The notes beneath the pieces are model-generated. The model worked only from the letters and a program-made list of their open reading frames with translations. It did not search any database and was not told where the DNA came from. A DNA stretch of 43,168 nt. Source: Porphyra umbilicalis (lineage: Eukaryota; Rhodophyta; Bangiophyceae; Bangiales; Bangiaceae). The stretch is taken from contig KV919235.1 in the NCBI GenBank assembly GCA_002049455.2, forward strand, positions 1 to 43,168. The letters are read 5' to 3'. Below are positions 27,138 to 38,478 of the stretch, in pieces. The stretch's first letter is position 1; the number at the start of each line of letters is the position of its first letter. Both the position numbers and the translations under genes were made by a program.

Positions 27138-27668
27138 ACGCCATTGAGCGCCTTTTATATCTTCTCTTCTTTCTTTTTTGTTTCCTTGTACAACAGCAAA
27201 TAAGGACGTCCCACAAAGAGCATCTGAGATGCACAACGAACACAGGAAGCGTCCAAGGGGAGTATGTGTTGGTGCTAGGCAGTCCCTGACCGTATAATGA
27301 AAGCAAGGGTTCGGCCAAGCATACGAACAGAAACAGACGGTAGCAATGCTTTCATGGCGCAGGCCAGACAGGGCACCAACGCACATAACCAAGACCCGTA
27401 CCGACCAACTCTTGTAGCACTGCCAATGGAAGAGATGACCCCACCCCCCTCCTCCGACGCAGTGGCTATCCTCCGCCGTCCACCGTAGGCAGCCTGACGT
27501 GGCCGCCCCCACCCGCCACATCTCCACATCGGTCCCAACCGCCACCTCCCGCCACCAATCCCAGCCACATTCCCCGGCTGCCACCCTGTAGCCACAACCA
27601 CCACCCGGTTCCGCCAGCGGCCACCTCGCTCCACAGCCGCCAGCCGCCACGCCAACCCGCTGCACCCC
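27138..27668. other. 3' region of the 1,266-aa gene and spacer
   Basis: T-rich stretch and gcaaataagg near 27195 could be polyadenylation signals. From about 27480 the sequence becomes C-rich and may contain decayed copies of the following satellite. Confidence 0.4.
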
Positions 27669-28320
27669 CTGCCGCCACCGCCGCCGCCACCCATGTCTCC
27701 ACGGCGCCCCGCCGCCACCCCTTGGCTCCCACAACGGCCTCCACCCTCCACCCCCCGCCGCCCCCCCACTTGCTGCCGCCACCAGCGCATTCAAGAAGCC
27801 CCGCCACCGCCCGTTGCCTTGCCCATTAGCCTCCTCCCTCCAATCCCCGCCGCCCCCTCACTCGCCGCCGCCGCCAGCGCCTCCACGGAGTCCCGCTGCC
27901 ACTCGTTGCCATCAACAGCGGCTCTCTCCCTCGACCCCCCGCCGCCCCCCCGCTCGTCGATTCCGCCCGTGCATCCAAGACGCCCCGCAGCCACCTGTTG
28001 CCTGAAACAGCAGCCTCTTCCATCGACGTCCGGCCACGCCCCGACTCGCCGCCGCCGCCCGCGCCTCCACGGAGCCCCGTCACCTTTTGTTGCTGTCAAC
28101 AGCACCGTCCTCCCTCCAGCCCCCACCGCCCCCCGTCTCGCCGCTGCCGCCCGCGACTCCACTGCGCCCTGCCGCGACCCGTTGGCTTCACCAGCGGCCT
28201 CATCCTTCTGCCCCCGCCCGCCTCTTGACTCGCCACCGCCGCCCGCCGCCGCCCCCGGCGCCGCCACCCCCCTATGCCACACCTCACCGCAACCCATTGC
28301 CTCCACCTTGCGCCACCGCC
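27669..28320. repeat. 92-bp tandem repeat (satellite-like)
   Basis: The register is exact: the landmark ctcg/cttg recurs at 27769, 27861, 27953, 28045, 28137 and 28229, each 92 bp apart, with a further degenerate unit from about 27669. Each unit carries gccgccgcc, cctccacggagccccg, a tgtcaacagc-like block and a C-rich end. Divergence between units is substantial, so it is old. Confidence 0.88.
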
Positions 28321-29604
28321 CTCAGCTAGTACCGTAGAAATGCAACCCGCAGACGCTCGCTTTGTCATGGCTCTTCCGCCCAGGGGTGAATGTTGCGGTA
28401 TCAACAGCGAGGCAGGGCTGCTCCGACTGACGAGAACGACCCCTGCACGCTTGCAGTCCCAACGCACCACTTCCAGAACCTCAATGCCGGCGTCCAAAAT
28501 GCGAAGGCGGTTGCGGGTACCATAGGAAGATCCCCAAACACGGAGGGCTCTCAGGCATCTAGCAGCCCCCCCATCTCGCCCCGCTCGTCTCACAGGCATG
28601 AACACGCACACCTCCCCATGTCCCGATGCCGCCGCCCACCGGCGGCGATGCTGCCTGCGGCTGTTGTCAGAGTGCCATCAAAGCCAACAAAGGGCGCCAC
28701 AGAAAAACGGTCCAGCTGTCCGCTGCCCCGTGCAATTCGCCTGAGGCCGGCCTGCATGCCATCATCATGAACCATGACGGGGTGAGAAGCGGCGCCATTG
28801 GTCAGGACCTGGCGCGGTGATGGGGACGCGCGTTGCGCCCGAGCGGGTACATGCCAATCGCGGCGGATTGGCGCACAGAGCGCCTGGCGCTTGGGCCTGC
28901 TTGCGTCCGCGAGACACCCAGCGTATGTGAGAACTGTGGGGCTGTCACCGGCGTGGTCGTGAATGTGTCAGCCGAATCCGCTCTGAGTCGGTTCCCCGTT
29001 GATGCGCTGGCCGGGGCTGCAGAGTAGATTCAGCGTGCAGATGACGGCTGGAAGCAGAGTGCCGCCAAAGTCAGCAAGAGCGCCCACTCAGCGAAGTTCG
29101 CAGGCCGCACGATACAGCTGTGTGAGGCGTCGCGCGTCCAGATCACTAGAAGACCGCCCGGCAGCGGCGCTTTGGGATTGCCGCCGCTTGTCTGGACCGC
29201 GCCGAACGTCCTCACGAGGGGGTGAAGGGGAGATTACAGTCGACGAAGGACTCTGAGTCAGCGCCAGAACATGCGAGGGTCCCGATTCCGAGCTGCGAAG
29301 ACGTCTTTCTTGGAATACTTTGCCGCACGCTTGCTGCACTTATTGTTGTTTAATTTCTCTACGATTACTAATGTGGTGTTCTTTTCTGAAGAGGCCCCCC
29401 TGTTCACGAGTCCTGGAGATACAGCACCGCACGTGCGTGGGTCGAGCGAGGCTTCGTAGCAGCAGTCTGGCAGCGGTCACGAGCGGTCCCACCGACGCGG
29501 GATTTCCGCGCTTCCGCCCCCCCTCAGAAGGCCCCCACAGGGCAAAGAGATGCACCTGTCTCTGCAGGTGCCAGCAGGCGGTCATCACGGCCACTCACAC
29601 CACC
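28321..29604. other. Intergenic, no gene recognised
   Basis: CCAAT/ATTGG motifs occur near 28797-28801 and 28855-28859. No convincing coding signal on either strand. Confidence 0.45.
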
Positions 29605-29775
29605 CCATTGCGCCCACTGGCGCCTCGCCGGCGCGCCAGCTGGTTCCTCGCCAACGGGCCCACTGGCACCCGGCCATGGCGCCCACTGGCAGCGTCTCGC
29701 CATCGCGCGCAATGGTCTCTCGCCATTGCGCCCACTGGCCCCGCGCCAGCATGCCCACTGGCGCCACTCCGGCTC
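29605..29775. repeat. 23/24-bp minisatellite upstream of MUS81
   Basis: The core gcgcccactggc (or one-base variants) recurs near 29610, 29656, 29679, 29728 and 29751, spacings being multiples of about 23-24 bp. It ends about 140 bp before the MUS81 ATG, so it may lie in the promoter or leader. Confidence 0.75.
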
Positions 29776-29911
29776 CACCGTTGTTTGGCCCCGTGGGGGT
29801 GCACATCCCGACCGGCGCCCGAGTCGTTTTCTTGCCCTCTGTCCCCTTCCCCCTTCCCCGGCCCGCTCATGCTGCACTGTGGACCAACTCCCGTTCCACC
29901 TTTCCCAAACG

Positions 29912-31699
29912 ATGCCGTCGCCCCCGACCGGCGGCAGCGGCGAGCGAGTAGGTTGCCGCTCGTCGCGACCGGCCCCGGATTCGTCACCGGCCCCTTCCTC
30001 ACCCTCGAGAGGTCCTCCTCCTCCTGCTTCTGTCGCCGAGCACGTAGCCCTGTTGCGGTGGCTTCTGGGCTGCGGCATCCCCGCCCCTGTTGCTGCCGAG
30101 GCCGTGGAGGCCGAGCTGTTTGGGCCCTCGGTCGACCCTGATGGCCGCTCGCTTGAAGAGCGGGTGATGGATCGAGCCCTGGCGGCCAATGCCGGAAATG
30201 GTGGTCCGGCCGGTGACGACGGTGGATTTGGCGGGATGGCTCGTCGCCGAGGAGGAGCGTCGGACGGGCAAGAGGTGGCCGGGGGACGGGGCGGACAGGT
30301 TCTTCGCCATCCCCAAGACGTACCGGGACACAGGGACGAGTTCGCGACGTCGCCGGCCGCTACCGACCACGCCAATGTCGCTGCCGACGGTCGGGTCGTC
30401 GTGGTGCATGGCGGCGCCCACCCCTCGGCGGCGGCTGGGCCGGCGTCTGTCGAAGACGCCCGCGCGCCAGAGACGGCTATGCCAGCCGAATCTGACGGCG
30501 TCCACTCACCCGGTAGAGCCGTGTCGGACTCGGCGGACAATGACGATGGTGATTCTGTCGTCTTTGTGGACGAGAGCACCCACGCGACGGCATCGGACAC
30601 CGGCATCGCGTCCGGCACAGATGTGGGCCGGTCTGTTCGGGTGAGCCGCGTCGGCACCCACCAACAGACCGCAGAGGACCTTCTCCGTGCATCCTTCCTC
30701 CGTGTCACCGCCGGGTCGGCCCCTCTCCGAGTGGGAGGCATGGCGCTGGCCCGCCAGCCAATCGCTCTACCCTATCCCCCGTGCCCCGAGTCTACAAGCC
30801 AAACGGCATCGGAAGTTTATCTCGTCGTCGATGACAGAGAGACGGCGGGAAGCAGCACGTCTCGCGCGGCCCTCTTGTCTCGGCTGCGTGTGAACCCCGG
30901 GTTGGCGGGCCGGGTCATCACGCGTCGCCTGCCAACGGGCGACGCGACGCTGGTGGCTCGTGTCACCCGCACCGGCCAGGCGGCCTTTGCGGGTGCGCCT
31001 CCGACGGGCACCGAGGTCATGCTCGACCAGCTGGTCGAGCGCAAGACGGCTGACGACCTGGTGGCCTCGCTACGCGACGGGCGGCTGCGCGAGCAGGCGT
31101 ACTGGATGGCCGCCTCCTGTCGCACCTCCCTGACGTTTGTGATCGAGGGGAGCTGGCACGCGGTGACGCGGGGCGACGCGGCAATGCGTGGGGACATTGG
31201 CGCGTTCCTCGCCAGATTGACGGTCGAGGAGAACATCTTTGTCAAGGAGACGGACAACATGGCCGGGACGGTAGAATACTACTCGGCCCTCGTGCGGCAC
31301 CGGGCCCGTTGGTTGGGGACGGCCGACGGATTGGAGGGTTGGCTCACCAGGCACCGGTCATCCGACGGCGCTGTCCCGGGCGCCGAGGGCGTCCTCACCT
31401 ACTCATTGTGGGAAGAGAACATCAGAGCGATGCGGGGCGTGGCGACGCTGCAGCAGCTGTGGTCCCTGCAGATGAGTGTCTTGCCCGGCGTCGGCCCCGT
31501 GCGGATTGACGTCATCATGGCGGCCGGGTACAAGACGCCCGCGGCTCTGGCGGCGGCATACGGCAGACTCTCGGAGGAGGATGGTCGTTCTCTTTTGGCC
31601 AAGCTGCCGCCGCTGCCGGGCGGTCATCACATCACCAACAAGGTGTCGGAGTACGTGCACGGCCTCTTTACGGCCGAGCAGTACGGACCTCGGCAGTAG
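29912..31699 (+). CDS. MUS81: MUS81 structure-specific endonuclease
   Basis: XPF-family nuclease that, with an EME1-type partner, cuts stalled forks and recombination intermediates in the nucleus. ATG 29912 (MPSPPTGG) gives 595 residues; an in-frame TTG at 29726 lies in the minisatellite and is not credible. The ERCC4 nuclease domain starts with VYLVVDDRE (D307) and continues with LPTGDATLV and VERKTADDLVASLRDGRLREQ (E376, R377, K378). This is the GD-X(n)-ERK-X3-D catalytic signature with the SIxDGRxxEQ block typical of MUS81. The C-terminal helix-hairpin-helix region is MSVLPGVGPVRIDVIMAAGY to the end. The N-terminal 250 residues are low-complexity; around 30190-30330 another frame (DRFFAIPKTYRDTG) looks more protein-like, so a frame error or intron may hide there. 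No EME1 partner is seen in the window. Confidence 0.9.
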   Translation: MPSPPTGGSGERVGCRSSRPAPDSSPAPSSPSRGPPPPASVAEHVALLRWLLGCGIPAPVAAEAVEAELFGPSVDPDGRSLEERVMDRALAANAGNGGPAGDDGGFGGMARRRGGASDGQEVAGGRGGQVLRHPQDVPGHRDEFATSPAATDHANVAADGRVVVVHGGAHPSAAAGPASVEDARAPETAMPAESDGVHSPGRAVSDSADNDDGDSVVFVDESTHATASDTGIASGTDVGRSVRVSRVGTHQQTAEDLLRASFLRVTAGSAPLRVGGMALARQPIALPYPPCPESTSQTASEVYLVVDDRETAGSSTSRAALLSRLRVNPGLAGRVITRRLPTGDATLVARVTRTGQAAFAGAPPTGTEVMLDQLVERKTADDLVASLRDGRLREQAYWMAASCRTSLTFVIEGSWHAVTRGDAAMRGDIGAFLARLTVEENIFVKETDNMAGTVEYYSALVRHRARWLGTADGLEGWLTRHRSSDGAVPGAEGVLTYSLWEENIRAMRGVATLQQLWSLQMSVLPGVGPVRIDVIMAAGYKTPAALAAAYGRLSEEDGRSLLAKLPPLPGGHHITNKVSEYVHGLFTAEQYGPRQ

Positions 31700-32255
31700 G
31701 GGGGAGATTGGAGCGGTCGGAGAAGATGGGCGAGTGGAGGTATTCGGTGACGCCAGTGTTATAGCACAGTGCTTGTTATTCATCCAATACATATAGTAGT
31801 TCTCTTTCTCTTTCGTCGCTAAGCAATCCACGACGGGATGGCCTGCTGTTCAGCAGCGGGGTGCCTTTCTGTGGATACACCTGCAGTCACTTTTGAAGTG
31901 GCGGCGTGCGAGGCGAGTGCGGCGGCCGTAGGGGAGGGCTTGGGGAGGAGCTCATGGCAACAGTCTCATGGGCGTGGCCGATGCCAATAGAGACGCTGGC
32001 GGCGTGAGAAGGGCTAACGATTGGACGGGGCGCGAGACTAGGTTGGGCGGCGCCCTGATGGCGGTCCTCAATGGTGACGACAAAGGGTACTCATGTAAAG
32101 ATGACTTCCACTTCGTGCACAGGTGACGTTGTTTATGTTTCTGGTGCGTACTTGTGGTAGGTACGGGGGTATCTCTCATGAACGGCAGACACACCGACAC
32201 CATGAGTCTTCCCCAGCACAGACGGTGTGAGAGGATTGTCCAAGGGCTGGGGTCG

Positions 32256-32365
32256 GGTATGCTACGGTGGTAGCGTAGTTGCAGGAGACGCTACACGCTA
32301 GGGGTCGTCAGGCATGCTGTGGTGGTGAAGTAGTTGCAGGAGATGGAATACGCAAGGAGGCTTCA
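32256..32365. repeat. 55-bp tandem duplication
   Basis: Copies start at 32256 (ggtatgct) and 32311 (ggcatgct) and share gtagttgcaggaga plus flanking bases; clearly diverged. Confidence 0.55.
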
Positions 32366-33068
32366 GGTAGGGTCGCATGGGGTTTGTCGCCTGTGACTGA
32401 GAGTAAACAGATGAATGAACAAGTGGCTACCGTCAGCACATACAAGTAAAGGGTATCAAGATGAGCAGGACTCGCTAAACACAGAGGCTGTTGGCGTTTG
32501 TGAGCTTGCCTCGTGTGGGTACTGCGAACAGAGGCGCCGAGTGTCTGGAAACGGCAGATGCTCCAGTTAAAGCTGCACAGCGCATTCACCACGGAGGGAC
32601 CATTCTGCACTGGCATTCTTCCGACGACTGCAGTGGCGGAAGACCTGGTGGAGCTGCAGCGTCGTCACCGCCGTTTTGGCGGCTCCATGATGTGTTCTCA
32701 TGAAAGGTAGGAGTGAGGTACGTTTGAATGAATGTGGAGAAACACCCCGAAGCCACCAGAAAGAGATACACTGGCAGGCAGATTCGACCGCGCTGGCTTC
32801 TTGCTATCATCGCACGGTGTGATCTCTCCCAGAAAAGAAGCTATGCCATCGTTTGGGCTTCCGTCTGTTGCACGCGCCCATATATCTGCGCGTTTCCCAC
32901 CGAGCGAAAGAGAACGGCACTGTGCGGGAGCGGTGGTGGGCGGCCTGCGCGCCAAGATCTGCTGTGCCGCGTGCCCCTCCAACGAAGAACAGAGACATTC
33001 CTTCGCGCGTGCGTCCACCTCACGCTGCACAGTCATGGCCTGAAAACCATACACCGCCACACTACTGG

Positions 33069-33168
33069 TTTTACGCCCACTCTGCTCTGGAGGCACATGC
33101 GGGGCTACCGCATCGCCGGAGTTGGACAAAACGATCCCACACTGTCTGCACACGACCTGTTTGGACGG
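33069..33168 (-). pseudogene. Possible decayed C2H2-like (OrsD-type) zinc-finger fragment
   Basis: A short minus-strand peptide reads VVCRQCGIVLSNSGDAVAPH, resembling the CxxC...H finger of OrsD-domain proteins that occur near transposons. The rest of the domain is not recognisable and no start is evident. Low confidence; chance resemblance is possible. Confidence 0.25.
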
Positions 33169-34764
33169 GACATCAGACTGCGGTCTGCTAGAAGGGCGGC
33201 TATGGCAATGGGGGGCACTTCCCAGTCGCAACCATTCTGCGTCTCCATACCATGTCGAAAGCGACGGCTGGCGCAGCACGCGGACGGTAGGGTCCGGTGG
33301 TGCCGGCAGGCCGCCCCAGGCCCGTTGCCGTTTGGGGGCGGAGCGATCTTGCGCAGGAGGAGGGTTGCAATCAAGAAGCCCCCCTCAGGACCCCCTAGAG
33401 TCCGTTCCCACCTCCTCCTCCCTGGAGGCGATTGCAGCCTCACCCCCACAGATGGCCAGGCTCGATGGTTGACCTCGTCGATGACAGCAAGCTGTCTTGT
33501 CCCCTGCGCAAAGATCTGCGGTGGGCCCCACAGCGTGACGTGGAGGTGTCGTTTTCATGCCGGATGAGCGCCATTGCAACGCCGTTTACGCCAGAGATCA
33601 TCAATCATCCTTCCCTTCGTTACAGTATAGGGGGTCTACCTGGAAGTTAAACCCAGTTATAGATACTTACATACTTGATAATTTCAAGCTACAGGGCCGA
33701 TCTGTGAGTGTAAACGGCAGGGACGGGATACATTTGATGAATCAACGGCTCCAGGGCGATGTTGATTGGCCCCGATCCTCAGACCTGTGGCGTGCAGAAC
33801 CAGGCCCCTTCTGCCAATGACGAGTGGTCGGCGCACGCCTGACATGCCCACGCAGGCTCCCGCCACAGTCGGTCATCGGTGGCATCCTCACACGCCGAGT
33901 CCCTCGTCTCCCCGAGTTCCATTTCCTTCGGGTGTTTCTGCTGGTGCCCTCGTGACCCCTCCCCCCCCGCCGCATCGCCACGCTTGCACCAGCTTGGTCG
34001 TCGGGTGTGCGCCCGGGTCTACGTCTTTGCAATGGAGGCCCACGTTGCGAGCGAGTGGGCGGTAGGAGTGCGTGCTGCCTGCTGTTGGCAGGGGTGGTGG
34101 CTCGGTCGGGGCCCCTTCTTCTTTCTTGTGCGTGGCACGTGGGTGCCCTTGGACCGGTTTTTTCACAGCAACCATTCCGGTTGTGGGCGCCTGTCACCCT
34201 TTACGGCCTCTTCTCGGCTGTTTCTTCATTCCCCCGAGTGCCGCCACGCGTCGACAACAGCCAGTGGGTAGATACATTTGTTTCCCGGTTGCTTGCTTCG
34301 CTGCCACTGCCTGTGGCTATTCCGGGATAAGTGCGTACTATTCGAGGTGGGGCAACCGACTCGTGGCGCATGGAGGGACTTGGCTGTTTTTTCCGAACCC
34401 GCGCATGCATGGTGTGTGCCCGTGGTCAACGCGCCCCATTGACGCTTCCCAGTGACTTTTGTGCCACTTTGCTTCGTTCCTATACGCTGCTGTTTCGTTG
34501 GGCTGCTCTTCAGATTTGTAGTGGCGAGCCGGACCGCTTTCTGCGGGGATAAGCAGGACCGTGTCTAGAGCAGGCTGCCCTTCCACCGTGCGCCCCCTAC
34601 CACTGTGGTGTTTTGATCATGTGCGTTGAGTGGTGCCTTGCTTTGTCTGTCTGGTGCTGCTCTGTCTCTGAGCACGACGGATTGCTATGTTTACCGAGGA
34701 TGCGCGCGTCTGCCTTTGATGTATTTTCTGACCCGTGGCGTCCTTTTGTTTCTACACCGTGTCT

Positions 34765-36627
34765 TCACATCTTCCTCTCCAACCCCAATGACACGTCTTG
34801 CTTCACCCTGTCTCTACACGGACACCCTTCTCGCATCTCACAATGGTCAACAATAAAGTCATGGAAGTATGTCTCAACGGGCTTGTGCTGGATCTCCACC
34901 GCAACTTTGCGCTGGCCGGGAGCGCGCGCTCGGTTGGCCTCCTTGGTCGCCTCGCGCCGCTGGGAGACTTTGATGTTGTTGTGCGCCGCGATGATGCGCG
35001 ACCGCACGATAAACCGCCGCTGCCGCATGTAGGACAGGCTGTTTTTGGACCGCTTCTTGATGGAGTGCTGCCTCTCCGCGCCCGACGTGTCGTGGCCGCG
35101 CGTGAGGTCGGGATACTGGTCGGCATTGAAGACCGGAGAGCACGTATGGTTGCACCTGTGGAACCTGTCGATGAACCACAACGTGCACACGCCGTCCATC
35201 ATCCACGGGACGCGCCGCAGGGCGTTGCGCTGAGCTTGACAGGCAGTATCAAAATAAACAACTTGAGGAAACTTTTTGAAACGCTGGACAAGCGCCGCCA
35301 CAACGTGGGCGGGGCTCTCGGTCTCCCTCAGGAGCTCAAAGCCGATGATGTACCCGCACCCGCAAACAAACGTGATGACACCTGGTGCCCGGAGCACGCT
35401 CTCAGGGAAGTTGTGACGGCAGTCGTCGACGTCCCACCCCTTGACCTCCTTGGCCTTGACCTCCTTCTTCTCATCGCGCTTAGAGGCGGCCTTGAGCCGC
35501 TGCTTGACCGCCGTAGAGTCCTCGGGGAAGGCGCGTAGGATGGCCCCGCCGGGCCACGACTGGCCGGTCCTCAGCTCGTTTGCCTGCTCAGCCGCGCGGG
35601 CCTTGGAAGGCGCTCTGGCGACGACGTGGGAGATGGCCGGCTGGACTCCATTAGACAGCAGCCACGCCTCGTACGTGTCCGCGTCTCCATCCTCCCACTT
35701 ATCGCGGTACTCCTTGGCGGCAGGCTTGGCCTTGGCCAACCACCGCGACATCGTCTCCTCCTCCGCCAGGATGCAAAAGAGCATGAGCTCGCCTACGGCC
35801 TGGCAAAGGTCAGGCTGGGCGTCCATGGTGAAGCGGACGAGGAGGAGAAACCGCCAGACGAAGACGACGGGCGTAACGCACGGGGCGAGCTTGATCCACT
35901 CCGAGCTCTGCTTCCGCGCGATGAGCGCCCTCGCCAGCACCTCGACGTCGATGGCGTCGCACGCGCCGAAGATGTTGAGCACGGGCTCTGCGAGCATCGC
36001 TGCCACGAAGGTGCGCACCGTCATCCACCTGTCCTTGTCCACGTCCTCATCGTCGGTCTCCGGGAAGAAGTCTGTGCAGACGCACAGCACCTCGTCCGCA
36101 GCATCTACAGCGGCCGCCTCGGGAGCGGCCACGGGCGCGGCGGCCGGCGCGGGCTCGTCGTCAATGTCAGCGCCTCCCTCAATCTCGTAATCCTCGTCAA
36201 ACACCTCCTCGTAGACATACTCCGGGTTAACGGGCGCACCCTCTGGCGCGGCCGCCACGGGCTCGTAGTTGGGCTCATGGCCTACTGCCGACCCCGCACC
36301 GCTCATCGACCCCCCGTCCGACACGGCGTCGGCGTCCACGACAACGCGGTCGGCGTCCGCGAGGACGGCGCGGACCGCAAAGTCCCTGTTGGTCGCGTCC
36401 GCTCGGGCGACGGCGGCAACGACGACGCGGTGGTTGGGGTCGGGGACGGCGTTGGCCTCGGCCGTGTTGCCCTCGAGTTGGCCGTCCTGCACGACGCCGT
36501 CGTCCGTCCCACCCCGCCGGTCTGACATGCCGCCTACGTTGGAGGAACCAACGGGGGTAGGGACAGAGGAGTGAGCGGTCGCCGTGAAGCCCGTGGCGTT
36601 CCCCAGCGTCTCGTCGGCCGGCGACAT
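34765..36627 (-). CDS. KDZ transposase, C-terminal catalytic half
   Basis: 620 residues from ATG 36627 (MSPADETLGNATG). Residues 1-190 are acidic and disordered. A helical region follows, then SWPGGAILRAFPEDS and the KDZ core: GVITFVCGCGYIIGFELL, ESPAHVVAALVQRF, VVYFDTACQAQ (D460), WFIDRFHRCNHTCSP (D487) and SGAERQHSIKK (E518), followed by SYMRQRRFIVRSR. The order and wording match the second half of KDZ RNase H-fold transposases (DxAC, DxFHxxNHxCS, AExxxS). An obvious first catalytic Asp is not seen in this protein; a candidate is in the upstream Ulp1 gene. The start is uncertain: a run of G at about 36638-36648 lies just upstream, and a protein-like peptide near 37430-37636 (MQTVSLAPPPGEHLYG) on the same strand could be an earlier exon. 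Confidence 0.8.
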   Translation of the reverse strand: MSPADETLGNATGFTATAHSSVPTPVGSSNVGGMSDRRGGTDDGVVQDGQLEGNTAEANAVPDPNHRVVVAAVARADATNRDFAVRAVLADADRVVVDADAVSDGGSMSGAGSAVGHEPNYEPVAAAPEGAPVNPEYVYEEVFDEDYEIEGGADIDDEPAPAAAPVAAPEAAAVDAADEVLCVCTDFFPETDDEDVDKDRWMTVRTFVAAMLAEPVLNIFGACDAIDVEVLARALIARKQSSEWIKLAPCVTPVVFVWRFLLLVRFTMDAQPDLCQAVGELMLFCILAEEETMSRWLAKAKPAAKEYRDKWEDGDADTYEAWLLSNGVQPAISHVVARAPSKARAAEQANELRTGQSWPGGAILRAFPEDSTAVKQRLKAASKRDEKKEVKAKEVKGWDVDDCRHNFPESVLRAPGVITFVCGCGYIIGFELLRETESPAHVVAALVQRFKKFPQVVYFDTACQAQRNALRRVPWMMDGVCTLWFIDRFHRCNHTCSPVFNADQYPDLTRGHDTSGAERQHSIKKRSKNSLSYMRQRRFIVRSRIIAAHNNIKVSQRREATKEANRARAPGQRKVAVEIQHKPVETYFHDFIVDHCEMREGCPCRDRVKQDVSLGLERKM

Positions 36628-38478
36628 GCCCCCAGCCTCGGGGGGGGGGGCAGCACCTCCGCGTCTCCGACGCTCGCAGACCAGGCGAGACCCTCACGCG
36701 CCTCTGCGGAGTGATGAGCACTCCACTGCCACCGCCGGAGCTGCTGCGAAGATGGTGATGCGTGTGCCGCGTCAGATGTGGCGCCAGCGGCAGGGGGGTG
36801 TTGAGGATGACGTCGGCAGCAGCGGCAGCACGCATTGACGGGGGGGGGGGTGGAGGCGAGCGCCGCGTCGATTGGTAGGTCGGCGGCGGCTGGGTGCCCG
36901 CGACACGCCGGCGGCCACGTTGGCGAGCCTCACGGGGGCGTCGGCGAGCGCCGATTCAGGAGTAGAGTCGAAGGCAGGAGGGAGGTCAGCGCCGCGCCGG
37001 CACGCCTTCTCCTCGCATCCGCGACGGGGGAGTGTTGCACCGCGTCGGCCTCAGCGTCTGGCCGCACCAGCGGGTGCGTTGTGGGCGCCACGCCGCTGCA
37101 GCTTCGGCCCGCGTCGGCGACGGGGCAAGCGAGCGCCGTGGCCCGCGTCGGCGACGGGGCAAGCGAGCGCCGTGGCCCGCGTCGGCGACGGGGCAAGCGA
37201 GCGCCGCGGCCCGCGTCGGCGACGGGGCAAGCGAGTGCCGCGGCCCGCGTCGGGGACGGGGAAAGCGAGCACCGCGTCTGGCACAGCGTGGGCCCGCGTC
37301 AGCGTGGTGGAGGCGAGCGTGGCGTCAGGCGTAGAGCGGACCCACGTCGGAGGAACAGAGGCCGGCGCCGCGATACGCGCAGCGTCGACAGCGAGCGGGT
37401 AGTGGGCGCCACCCCGGCCGCGGCGTCGGCCCGCGACGGTGCGGTGTCGCGAGCGCCGCTTCGAGCCCCTCGTCTAGGCACGAGAGCGGTCGAGTGGTGG
37501 CCGCAGCGTCTGGGCCCGACAGCGGAGGGGCCGCGGGAGCCGCGTCGGGCTGGGCGACGCCCAGGTGGTCTTCCACGGCCCCCACCCGGCCATAGAGGTG
37601 CTCGCCGGGGGGGGGGGCAAGGGAGACAGTTTGCATCACGGGTTCGTTGGCGGCATACAGACACACAGTGGGGGGCACTCGAGGCCGGGAAACAAAACAC
37701 GGCGCTCCCTCCGCCCATACAAGATCTCGACGCCCTGGGCCGGCCATCGCAGGCCGTAAGCGAGCCCGCTCACGAAGAAAGGGGCCCCAGAGAGCTAGCA
37801 TTGTACGTGGGTGCGTGGTGGCGGTTGCGCGGAAGAGGGGCACTGAAGGGTGCCGTTGCGGGGTCACTGTCTGTTGCAGGGTGCCTCGAGAGCACTTCTC
37901 TTCGGCCATAAGCGGCTGTCCGAATGCGCGGCCACGCACTGGGAAGCTGGCCTGTAGACGGATCCAACCCGGGTGGATCGGTCATCCAGGACCCCCTCCA
38001 GCGAGCGTTCCGCGGTCAGATACAATCAGATAAGTGTATTCACTGGGGCGCCACCTTGGTATTTTACGTCGATAGGAGCATGCAAATACATGCCGCTGCG
38101 TTTAACTCTACATGCAGGGACAGCTTTACGAGAGGATCGAGGCATGCGTTGTACACACAATTGGAATGAAAAAGGGCACTTGTTCTGCTATTGAAATAGA
38201 CTTGACGCAAGGTTGCCCCCCTACACATTCTTGGCAGGGATGTGGCTTGTGGCGAGCGTGAGCAAGACGCCCAAGAGCGATACAGCCGAGTCCCAGCACC
38301 CCGTCCATTCCCAAGCCGGCCGACAGAGTACGCGCACACACAGGTGCGCAGGGGTATGGACCTTGTTGTTTACGTGTTCTGACAAGAAGTGAGAAAAAGT
38401 GGGCGGAAAAAGAGCGCAGACAAGTCAAGAAAGACGGTCACCCTCGAGCACCCTTCCCACCCACACTCCCCGACCTCT
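36628..38478. other. Spacer between the two KDZ-element genes
   Basis: Holds the 34-bp repeat array (37111-37280) and, on the minus strand near 37430-37636, a short protein-like open frame starting MQTVSLAPPPGEHLYG that may be an upstream exon of the transposase gene or chance. The part from 37990 to 38470 shows no coding signal. Confidence 0.45.
37111..37280. repeat. 34-bp tandem repeat
   Basis: Units of gcgtcggcgacggggcaagc type start at 37111, 37145, 37179, 37213 and 37247, exactly 34 bp apart and nearly identical in the first four, so recently amplified. Confidence 0.9.

Larger units (their letters stand above)
31700..34764. other. Three-kilobase region without a clear gene
   Basis: Composition is more balanced than in the GC-rich block. 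It contains a 55-bp duplication (32256-32365) and a possible decayed zinc-finger fragment on the minus strand. Open frames are short or compositionally unconvincing. Confidence 0.5.

Noticed and set aside
32698..33567. Open frames on both strands considered as a gene
   Set aside because: Apart from one short CxxC...H stretch on the minus strand nothing is protein-like; kept only as a possible fragment.
37111..37280. 34-bp repeats considered as a CRISPR array
   Set aside because: Units are directly adjacent without spacers, and the sequence is eukaryotic.
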